From Liopterus haemorrhoidalis (lineage: Eukaryota; Arthropoda; Insecta; Coleoptera; Dytiscidae), in assembly GCA_963971575.1 (NCBI GenBank), contig OZ020617.1:40954606-41018605 (forward strand): a stretch of 64,000 nucleotides of DNA, in the 5' to 3' direction. Under the pieces are notes generated by a model, which ran no database searches, was not told the origin of the DNA, and worked only from the letters and a program-made list of their open reading frames with translations. Positions 23,696 to 32,950 of the stretch are shown here, one piece after another. Made by a program: the position numbers and the translations under genes. How positions within the stretch are numbered: the stretch's first letter is position 1; each line of letters begins with the position of its first letter.

Positions 23696-24016
23696 CAGTG
23701 GTTCTTAACCTTTTTGAAGTCACGGAGCACTTTTGACCATAAGGTAAATTCGCGGAGCACCAAAATCAAAAAGGCAAAAAAACAAACAAATACATCAAAA
23801 CAAACACATCATTTTTATTGAAAATTAAACATAATTATTACATAACAGGTAAAAATAGCATTGATTATACATTATACATAATCAATTTTACATATATATA
23901 GAGTCAATGCTCTATCTGGGTAATAAGATATGATTGGAGTCAACACTATAATTCGGATTTAAAAATTTCGCGGAGCACTTGCAACAAGCTCGCGGAGCAC
24001 CGGTTCAGAACCAGTG
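23696..24016. mobile_element. hAT (Charlie-like) MITE, 321 bp
   Basis: Left end CAGTGGTTCTTAACC and right end GGTTCAGAACCAGTG form TIRs, with exact TSD GTCTAACA (23688-23695 and 24017-24024). Subterminal CGCGGAGCAC is repeated at both ends. Confidence 0.92.
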
Positions 24017-24469
24017 GTCTAACATAACCCATATTTGACTAGATTATAATTAAGAGCAAATAAATAATGTTTCTATATACGTAGAGAAATAAAAGAAACT
24101 TTGCACGGAGAAACACAAATAAATAGGATAAAAGTCTGTTCAAAAAATTGAACAGACGGAGGGTGATGGTGAGAGGCTGTAAAAGCGACAGTTACACCCA
24201 GATATAACAAACACTAATAAATGCCTGTCCATGAGCTCTCTATCGTCGCCTAGGGCAACTAACAGGTCATAGCACAGACATAACCTCTCCCTGATATTGT
24301 TGAACTCTGCACACTGAGTTAAAATATGTAACACAGAGAAATCTATGTTATACGTCTCAAAAATAGGAGGCTCTTCACTACAAAGAAGGTGTCCATGGGT
24401 CCACCAACAGTGGCCTATACGATGACGTAGGATGGCGGTTTCATCTGTGAATATATTTTTTTGTATATA

Positions 24470-24790
24470 TATATATATATATATATACAGCTGTCTAACG
24501 TATCAGCCAAATTGCGCTCCAAACCATACAGTGCAGCACATTGTATTCGAATGTCCTCTTCGAGATTATCCTGGCAAAAAGGAGGATTTCATTACCATCC
24601 CACATGAGGTTCTGACCTGGCTGGCTACCCTTGACGTCCAAATATGACGAATCCTTGTACAATAGATTTTTTATTATTATTGTGTATTTTTGTTAACTAT
24701 ATGTTTCTTTTATTTTTGTTGATGCATCTATATACTTGTACTAATGTATCCATACGCTAAATAATAATCTGAAGTAAATATATATATATA
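24470..24790 (+). repeat. LINE 3' fragment inserted antisense in another LINE
   Basis: Reads PNCAPNHTVQHIVFECPLRD to EVLTWLATLDVQI and a stop at 24647, the zinc-knuckle tail of a non-LTR ORF2. It is followed by a 3' UTR and a (TA)n tail at 24775-24791. (TA)n also precedes it at 24468-24487. Confidence 0.65.
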
Positions 24791-25115
24791 TTCTTTTGAC
24801 GCTGTTGACGATAAATGAGTGATCTGTCCAACGTTACTCCCAGGTATTTTGGATGTGCCGTATGACGGAGCTCGCGGTTGTTTAATTTAATTGACAGAGT
24901 AATATTGCCATTATGTTATTTAAATGAAAACACGATACTTCCATTTTTGCCAAACTTGAACAAAGCCTCCAATTTTCAAAATATTGACTTAGAATTTCAA
25001 AGTCTTTAGTTAGAATCTCATCAGTCAATGTTATACTTTGTGCTTGGGTGGCGAGAACAATGTCATCTGTATAAGCAAATTTCCGAGATGAAATTTCCGG
25101 TATGTCATGAATATA

Positions 25116-25356
25116 CAGGGTGTTAGGTAAATAGCCGGCACAATATAAAAGACAGCATGGTGACGTAGAATGCAATCGATTTTAACTTTGCCACTTTTCT
25201 CTAAAATGTGAATTTCGTCCAAAAATAAACAAACAAAAAGATGTCCCAAATTATGAAAACCACTGACTTATCCAAAAATGGTTGAGGATTTTTTAGCTCT
25301 GAATGGGCCAACAATGCTGCCTTTAAAATTGTGCTGGACATTTACCTAACAGCCTG
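25116..25356. mobile_element. Tc1/mariner-type MITE, 241 bp
   Basis: TIRs CAGGGTGTTAGGTAAATAG and (reverse) CAGGCTGTTAGGTAAATGT with TA on both sides. Splits the reverse transcriptase just upstream of its YTDD strand. Confidence 0.88.
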
Positions 25357-26385
25357 TATAAATTGAAAAACAGCTGAGCTAATACTGATCCTTGTGGAAG
25401 GCCGTTCGAGAGAATAATAGTTCTGCTTTCCGAATTGTTTGAAGATACTGTCAGCATGCGGTAGCTCAGTAAGTTATTTATGAGTCTGGTGATCAGTTTA
25501 CATGGCATAACTTGAAGAAGGTTGTAAATAAGTCCTTTTCTCCACACTGTATCGTGGTCTGCTGTTAAATCAATGTACACTACTGAGGTTTTTAATTTTT
25601 CTTGAAAACCTGCTGCAATGTAGGTTGTTAGGGCTAAAACTTGGTCCTCTCAACTACGACCTGTTCTGAAACCGGCTTGTTCAAGTGGAATTACTTTATT
25701 AACATCCAGAGAAATTCTATTATAGATTAGCCGTTCCATCAACTTGAACACGCAGCTAAGGAGTGCAACTGGCCGGTAGGTTTCTGGCTTGTCTGATGGT
25801 TTACCTGGTTTGGGTACCGCTAAGATTTTAGTTTTCCTGAATTCTTTAGGTATAACTCCTGTGTTAAGGACATCGGTGAAAAATTTTGTCAGCCATTTCT
25901 TGGCATTTTTACCACAGTTTTTCTAGAACTCAGGATACATACCATCAACTCCGGTAGCTTTTCTTAGCATCGTTTGTTCAAGGGCTTCATCAAGATCGTT
26001 TATTGAAAATGGGCAGAAATACTTTGAAAGGTCAGGTGCTTTTTTTTAGGATGGTTAGGGAATTTCTTATTCTTAAGTGTTGTTTATTGGATGCAACTTT
26101 TGACAGCGAGGCGATGCGTTTTGCAATTTGGTCTGGATGAATGGGGGGTAGTTCAGATTGTTAGTTTTTTATAAGAAACTTGTAATCTATGGATGTAACA
26201 GATGATATTCCAATCATTTAAGCGAATCTTAATGGAATTTTTATTTCTGTAAGTTGTCACCAGTGAACTTTTTAACGATTGAAAACCAAATTAGGGTGTT
26301 TTGCTAGACAAAATTATAAAAATCCTCATTTAAACATAAACAATTACTAGTTTTCAAAATCTAGTTCCGCTTAAATCAAAGAAAC

Positions 26386-26512
26386 AGTCTATATTTCCCA
26401 GCAGTGGATTGGCTAAATTTACCAGCCCTAGAAACTTATTGGATACTAGAATCAGTCCTATTGTGGCCGGCCTACCGGGAATTTTTCTGGTGTCCCGGCG
26501 GGCCAGTCCGCC
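26386..26512. repeat. Possible short hAT-like element
   Basis: Ends CAGTGGATTGGC and (reverse) CAGTGGCGGACTGGC suggest hAT termini, but flanking octamers do not match. Confidence 0.35.
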
Positions 26513-26519
26513 ACTGATT

Positions 26520-27098
26520 CAGTTACAGAAAGGTATTAATAAAATTTGCACCTTAACTGTTATGTGACTAGCATAACAGAAAATAAAATAAAAAAGTCTA
26601 TACTTAAGGCGCAATACAATAATTATAATACAAACCTATCATGTATCACTTCATCTGTTGTTTCTATTCCATTTGCCGTGAATCATGACGTAAATATCAT
26701 TCATTCAGCTTTCAGTATCGATTACAATTATTTGACACTGGATAACATTGTCAAAACACTTGAATTGCGACAAGATAAAATTAGATATATTTTATTAATA
26801 AATACATAGGATTTAAGTTGTCTTTTACATTATTTAATCTGTTATATCAGTCCCTGTTTCAAATTATTTCACGCAGTAATCTACATCTGAAAAAAAGAAA
26901 GATAAAAATTAAAATTTCAACTAATTATATGAGGAGTATACAGCATAAAGTACAATTTATATAAAAACAGAGTTAAGTTCAGAAATTGTTAAGAGCACAG
27001 TTCTTTGTCACATTTCTAAAAAGTATATTATAATTTAGTACATAACAAATTAGTATCAAAAATATTAATTTTGAAAAACAATTGAACATTGAAAAGAA
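26520..27098. other. No feature recognised
   Basis: AT-rich, no supported gene. An open frame at 26546-26809 shows no recognisable motif. Confidence 0.35.
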
Positions 27099-27399
27099 TA
27101 CAGGGTGTTTACGGTCTTCTTATTTATTTTTTAATGGGGTCAAAAGAAGGCGAAAAACCTTAAAACACCTTAGTAAAAGTTTTATAATAAAAGAGATATT
27201 AATTTTTTAAGTTTTTAATTTTTGGGATTTTTCCTCCATAACTCTCCGAATATTTATCCAATCAAAAAAATGCATCTAGATCAGCGCTGTTCAACTGGCG
27301 GCCCGAGAAATATAGTACATTTTACATCAAATTTTAAATAAATATCAAATTGAGCTGAGTATTAATTTATTCAGCGATTCATTCAATGTCGTTATTAGC

Positions 27400-27675
27400 T
27401 CCGCTGATCCTGAAATCATGAAATGGAATTATGCGACCTGCAGGCTGACCCATTTATTGCATCTAGTGGAGTAACTGGAATAGAAGAAACTTTTGGATAA
27501 AGAAAAATATTCAAAAATGAGACACTTTGGACTTCAAATCATTTCTATGTTCGGAAGTACATATATCTGCGAGCGTGCATTCTCTGGCTTGAAATATATG
27601 AAGTCAAAATATCGAAACAGCTTGAAAGACTCAACTTTTGAAAATATAATTAGACTAGCTGAAAACCCGTGCTTC
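27400..27675 (+). pseudogene. hAT transposase C-terminal part (EPM2AIP1/ZBED-like group)
   Basis: Reads DPFIASSGVTGIEETF, a shift, then KMRHFGLQIISMFGSTYICE and RAFSGLKYMKSKYRNSL up to ENIIRLA. FGSTYICE-AFS is the dimerisation motif of this hAT subgroup. The last residues resume at 29537 as TTNIDMDIKEIVAQQLRPQC, then stop. N-terminal and catalytic domains are deleted. Confidence 0.8.
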
Positions 27676-29536
27676 GATACGGTATATTGATGGTCTCATT
27701 GGCATAAAATCCGCAGTTTGTTTTTAAACTTGTGTATGGGTAACCTTTGTAACAAAATATCTAGTCGATATCTCATCTGTCCTAAGAGATATTGAGGTAT
27801 CCATGAAAAAACATTTTATTCCTTTTCACCAGATAGGGGTCGAACTTGAAAAAATCCTTTCTTAGTGGGTTCTTACGTCATACTGAAAAATGTACTCTCC
27901 GAATTTTTTATTTCTAACAAAAAAATACTAATTTACCCTTTAGGAGTGAAAGAAAACTGTCCAAACACATATATGCCAAAATGGAATGTTATAACTCAAC
28001 AACCGCTGGAAATACAAAGGGTTCTATAATTCACCCCAAATGTAAATTCACCCCTTTAGGAGTTAATTAAGGTAAAATCCTGAAATTTATTTTTCGGCAT
28101 TTGTATGGGTAATCTTTATAAGCAAAAACCAAGTCTATATCTTATTGATCCTCGAAGATATTAAGGCGTCCTTGAAATCACAATTCCCTCTTTTCACCCT
28201 TAAGGGGTGATATTTGTTAAGGTAAAAAACTGTTAAAACCATTTCGAGAAATTTTAAAAAGACACCTATGTGCCAAAAAGAAACGTTATAACTCAACAAA
28301 CACAGGAAATACGAAGCGATGTATAATCTATCCTGTTTGTAGAATCACCCTTTTAAGGGTTGATTAGGCCGAAATCCTGAAATAAGTTTTTCGGCATTTG
28401 TATGGATAATTTTAGTAAGCAAACACCAAGTCGATAACTTATTGGTCCTAAAAGAATTAAGTAATTACTGAAATCACATTTCACCCCTTTTCACCCTTAA
28501 GGGGTGAAATTAAAAATAATGTCAAAATCATTTCGAGATATTAAAAAAAAACACCTATGTGCCAAAAAGTAATGTTGCAACTAAACGAACACAGGAAATA
28601 CGACGGGATGTATAATTCATCCCGATTGTAGATTCACCCCTTTAGGGGTTGATTAGGACAAAATCCTGAAATAAGTTTTTCGGTAATTGTATGGATAATC
28701 TTTGCAAGCAAACAGTAAGTCCATATCTTATTTGTCCTAAGAGATATTAAAGAATCCTTGAAATCACAATTCACCCCTTTTCAACCCTTAGGGGTGAAAT
28801 TTTAAAAAACTGTCAAACCCATTTCGAGATACTTTAAAAAGACACCTATGTGCCAAAAATTAATGCTGCAACTAATGAACACAGGAAATACGACGGGATG
28901 TATAATTCACCCCGATTGTAGATCCACCCTTTTAGGGGTTGATTAGGACAAAAATCTGAAATATGTTTTTCGGTATTTGTATGGGTAATCTTTGTAAGCA
29001 AAAAGCAAGTCGATATCTTATTGCTTCTAAGAGATATTAAGGAATACTTGAAATCATAATTCACCCCTTTTCACCCTATAGGGGTGAAATTTCAAAAAAC
29101 TGTCAATACTATTTCGAGATATTTTAAAAAGACACCTATGTGCCAAAAAGTAATCTTGCAAGTAAACGAACACAGGAAATACAACGGGATGTATAATCCA
29201 CCCCGATTGTAGATCCATCCCTTTAGGGGTTGATTAGGGCAAAATCCTGAAATTGGTTTTTCGGCATTTGTATGGGTAATACTTGTAAGCAAAAACTAAG
29301 TCGATATTCCATCGTCCCTAAGAGATATTACGGAATTCGTGAAATCACATTTCACTCCTTTTCATCCCTTAGGAGTGGAATTTCGAAAAATCCCTTCTTA
29401 GTGGGTGCTTACGTCATGGAGGGAATATACTCTCCGAATTTCAAGTTTCTAGGCCCAGGGGTTCGGGCTGGGCGGTGATGAGTGAGTCAGTCAGTCAGTC
29501 AGGACACTGCCTTTTATATATATAGATAGATAGATT
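27676..29536 (+). mobile_element. Insert with five 290-bp tandem units, type unknown
   Basis: Begins GAAAACCCGTGCTTCGATAC and ends TCAGTCAGTCAGGACACTGC then a TATATAGATAGATAGAT tail. Similar starts (ACCCGTGCTTCG) and (GATA)-like tails occur in repeats of several arthropods, but I cannot assign the class. It splits the hAT transposase after ENIIRLA. Confidence 0.6.
27760..29400 (+). repeat. Tandem repeat, about 290-bp unit, five to six copies
   Basis: The marker TGTGCCAAAAA (TATGCCAAAAT in the first) occurs at about 27977, 28269, 28558, 28850 and 29138, i.e. every 288-292 bp. Each unit carries CACCCCTTTTCACCCTTAAG/GGGTGAAAT dyads and an ACACAGGAAATACGACGGGA block. Open frames here (for example 28846-29292, minus) follow the repeat and are not genes. 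Confidence 0.92.
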
Positions 29537-29754
29537 TGCCACAACAAATATTGATATGGACATAAAAGAAATTGTTGCTCAACAACTACGGCCACAATGC
29601 TCCCATTAAATACCTTGGTAATATTCTTACTGTGTTTTTATTATTCTAGTTATGTCTAGTTATATTTTTAATTATGTATCATTTTTGTCTTTTTTTTTTT
29701 TCGTTATAAATAAAATAACTTTTTAATTGATATGAACTGACTTTTCATTTACCA

Positions 29755-30005
29755 AGGGTGACCATTCGTCCCGCATTTTAACATTTTGTCCCGCATTAAG
29801 ATGCGTCCCGCAAAAGTCCCGCATTTTAACATTTTGTCCCGCATTGTCCCGTATTTTGGGTTTGGGAGGTGAGGACCTTTGTTTTGCTCTTCACTTGGAT
29901 TTTGGGAGATGAGGAACTTTTTTTTTTTGCTGTTCACTTAGATTTGGGAGGTGAGGACCATTTTTTTTCCTCCATTCCGCATTGCCTTCTTAAGAAAATG
30001 GTCAG
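29755..30005. repeat. GTCCCGC-rich MITE-like block
   Basis: AAGGGTGACCAT at the left and ATGGTCAGCCTA at the right form approximate TIRs. Inside are GCATTTTAACATTTTGTCCC repeats and a GGTGAGGACC...TTCACTT minisatellite related to that at 13920-14065. No clear TSD. Confidence 0.5.
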
Positions 30006-30881
30006 CCTACCTATCCTTTTTTGCCCCCGAAATGACTGCTAAAGAAAAAATGGCTCGCGGGCTACGATAAGTTGGACAGCGCTGATCTAGGTAAAAGATT
30101 TGTTTTTTTATTATTAACAATATTTATAATAAAAGTTTTTGCTGCTAAATCAATAAATAAGGGAGTAATTTAAGTTTTTAATTTTTAGGGTTTTCTTAGA
30201 ACATTTATCCAATCAAAAAAATGCCTTTAAATAAAATATTTGACTTCTTATTCTTAATAATATTTGTTATATAATTTTTTGCTATTAAGTCAATAAAAAA
30301 GGGAGTAATTTAAATTTTTATGATAATTTTTGGGGTTAAAAATTAAAAATTTAAATTAGTACTTTATTACTCACTTAACATCAAAAACTTATATTACAAA
30401 TATTGTTAAGGATAAGAAGACAATTTTTTTATTTAAATGCAATTTTTTGGTTTGGATAAATATTTTGACTTATGGCAGGAAAACCGCAAAAATTAAAAAC
30501 TTAAAAAATCAATATCTCTTTTATTATAAAACTTTTACTAAGGTGTTTTAAAACTTTTCGCCTTCTTTTGACCTGTAGTATCACCCATTAAAAAAGAAAT
30601 AAGAAGACCGTAAACACCCTGTATTTAGGGGGCTAAGGGAAGTGTTACTAATAAGGTTGAAATATATAATTTATCATTTACTTAATAGCAAAAATGAATA
30701 TGAGAAAAGACATTATTTCTCTTTGTTCAAGGCAGTTTTTAATAAGTTATATATTTGGGGAGCTATGGGGAGAGCGACCTATAAACGAAATATCTCACTC
30801 AATATTTGCTTAACTTTGAAAATATATACAAAAGAATGATTTAGAATAAAGAAACGATTATTTTGTGTCCTACTTGAAATT

Positions 30882-31137
30882 GGACAACGGAGTGACCGAG
30901 CTCGTTAAATCGCAGTTTTGAGTGCGATATGCGAACAACAGTCTGAATTGTGAGGTTGCTAGTTCAAGTCTCCGTTGGTGATATTATTCGGGCGAGAATA
31001 ATATGTTTACATTACTCCCATTTTCACAATCATTCACCCCTCATTCAGGTGTAGGAGCTCACCCCCTGGCATCGGCGATTAGCTTCGTCGCAAAAATAGG
31101 CCGATGTAAAATAAATTTAAAAAAATAATAATAATAA
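30882..31137 (+). mobile_element. tRNA-derived SINE, family 3
   Basis: Head with GGAGTGACCGAGCTCG (A box) and GGTTGCTAGTTCAAGTCTCC (B box), a body ending GGCCGATGTAAAATAAATTT and an (AAT)n tail. TSD TACTTGAAATT at 30871-30881 and 31138-31148. A minus-strand copy lies at 47805-48046. Confidence 0.85.
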
Positions 31138-31392
31138 TACTTGAAATTCAAATATCTCACTTATCATTTACAGCAAAAATGTACATTACAAAAACCGTAC
31201 GAAATACGGGCACTCCAGCTAGTGATGAAATAAAACCTGTACTGCTTCTTGATTAGTTATTAATAAATCTGTGTTTAGAAACATTATTTTATTTATACCC
31301 GAAGTACTTCTCGATACGTCGATTTTAGCTTTTATTAAGTATTTTCCCTTTACTATCAGCTGACTGTTTGTAAAACTTTGTTAAGTAGTCGT

Positions 31393-31560
31393 TTAATACT
31401 TACCAGGAGTAACGGACAAAATCCAGTTCAGAAAAGCTGTCACCCTAGTATTCAAAGCTGGAGTAGACGAAGCACAACCAAGTCCAGTTGAAATAATACC
31501 AATTAGTTGTGTTCTATACGAGTTGGTATCTGTCCACAATACTGGGCCGCCAGAATCAGC
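31393..31560 (-). CDS. Exon 7 of CUB-serine protease: catalytic Ser and C-terminus
   Basis: Starts after AACTTTTAG with ADSGGPVLW (catalytic Ser) and continues to the GLGCASSTPALNTRV loop and FLNWILSVTP, the terminal helix. Read through, it ends GKY and TAA at 31395-31393. The bases GTAAGTATT at 31403 form a perfect splice donor, and relatives often carry a few more residues after this helix. A further short exon below 31393 is therefore possible; I could not place one. Confidence 0.82.
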   Translation of the reverse strand, partial: ADSGGPVLWTDTNSYRTQLIGIISTGLGCASSTPALNTRVTAFLNWILSVTPGKY

Positions 31561-32912
31561 CTAAAAGTTTACTTGTTACTTCAGATAATACATGTTATAT
31601 CATGTTTAGCTGACCTGGCACGCATCGTGACCTTGTTTAAAAGTACAAAGTTGATCCACATTGCCTCCGGTTTTGTCCTGGCACGTGGTAGGATCAACTA
31701 CATTTACATCAGTCTTTAAAAGGACATCTGATTTAGGTCCTGTGAATTCAGTTGTTCCCCAACCTAAAATAGTTATTACGTATAGAATAGAGGATCAAAA
31801 GAGAAAGCTAACACGCGCGAACGCAGTTTGGGACACAACGCCTTTATTCAGCCAAGGGTGTAAACTTTCTTTCTGCCTGAGGAACGTACAATCTCCGTTG
31901 TTTATAATATGTTGCGTCTCCATTATTGTTTACATTTTTCTAGAATAAATCGTTGCCTCCCGAATATTTACGAAGATACACGAAGACCTTATTGCCGAAG
32001 TTTAGTATTTCCAAAATAAAATGGCCATTCTTGTTAAGGAGCTTAACAAAGCGGGAATGGGTTTATGGCAGTAATCTTAAGACTTGTTGCTGTAAAAAGA
32101 ATATAAGAGGTATTAAGGGAATTTTAAATTTAAATTGATTAGTTCAACTTAAGTTTCTTAAAAATCATTAAGGATATTTTCCAAATTTATAATCATATTG
32201 TTTCTAAATTTTAGGGGTTGTTATACACATAATATATAATACTTGTTTGTTAGTTAATTTTCAACGTTCATAGCGTGCATACCTTAACAACATGGCTCTT
32301 TGGCGACCACTTGATTTTGAAAAAAATCCTAATATCTATAGTGAAAATGGACACATGAATTTATATGCACTCGAAAGTGAGAAGATAAACATACGTCGTA
32401 TACTAATAAGCAGAACATTCGCTGGCGGCAAGTAGGTCACCTTGCTGCTTATTGGCAGAAATTTGAAAATATATATATATATATATATATATTTAAATCA
32501 CAATGAAAATTACTATCAAATATGCCAGTGTGTATAAAAACTGCTTAATATTCATAAAAAATAATAAAAAATCACTCTGCAGGTCTATTGTTAGTTAATT
32601 ACCATGGCAAATTCGTCAAAATAATCACGATAATTTTCTCATTGTTAAAAACAGACAAACCGACCGGCGTAGCGTAGTGATAACACACATGCCCAACGTT
32701 AATAAAACACAGAATTTTTCTGGAAATTTTACAAAATTATCAAAATCCTTATGAAACAAAAAATTAACAATTGTGGATTGTCACATTAGAATTTGCCACC
32801 AGTCACCTGTCAATTTTGTGGAGTAGTTTTATTTATCTCCACAGAATTTGCTTTGGTCCCTTTTTAGGGTTTTGTAGGTATGACCAAAAAACCCTTATAC
32901 CGTCATTTTGTC

Positions 32913-32950
<38 letters not shown>

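Larger units (their letters stand above)
24120..26180 (-). pseudogene. Non-LTR reverse transcriptase (jockey/I-like), two insertions
   Basis: Minus-strand reading from about 26180: EALEQTMLRKATGVDGMYPE, KPGKPSDKPETYRPVALLSC, then 25580-25370 VVYIDLTADHDTVWRKGLIY and SNGLPQGSVLAQLFFNLY. A 241-bp MITE intervenes, then 25110-24882 RKFAYTDDIVLAT (active site YTDD) and PKYLGVTLDRSL at about 24830. After a second insertion it ends RIGHCWWTHGHLL and VLHILTQCAEFNNIRERLC (24430-24140). Multiple stops. Host-inactive relic. Confidence 0.82.
27282..30084 (+). mobile_element. hAT element, 2803 bp, nested
   Basis: TIRs CAGCGCTGTTCAACT and (reverse) CAGCGCTGTCCAACT; flanking octamers ATCTAGAT and ATCTAGGT match 7 of 8. 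Carries the C-terminal end of a hAT transposase (27400-27675, continuing at 29537-29608), which is split by a 1.86-kb insert. A further GTCCCGC-rich MITE-like block lies at 29755-30005. Confidence 0.85.
27101..30621. mobile_element. Long-TIR (foldback) Tc1/mariner-type element, outer shell
   Basis: Left end CAGGGTGTTTACGGTCTTCT and right end its reverse complement, TA on both sides (27099-27100, 30622-30623). Arms of about 175 bp (27101-27275 and 30445-30621) match closely, including the block AAGTTTTTAATTTTTG. Without the inner hAT it would be about 710 bp and largely self-complementary. No transposase of its own. Confidence 0.88.

Noticed and set aside
26386..26512. Complete hAT MITE
   Set aside because: Terminal similarity is only partial and flanking octamers differ; kept as a weak repeat only.
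27760..29400. CRISPR array
   Set aside because: Unit is about 290 bp with no short repeat-spacer pattern and the DNA is eukaryotic.
28846..29478. Three similar open frames suggesting a gene family
   Set aside because: They are the same frame of successive tandem-repeat units.
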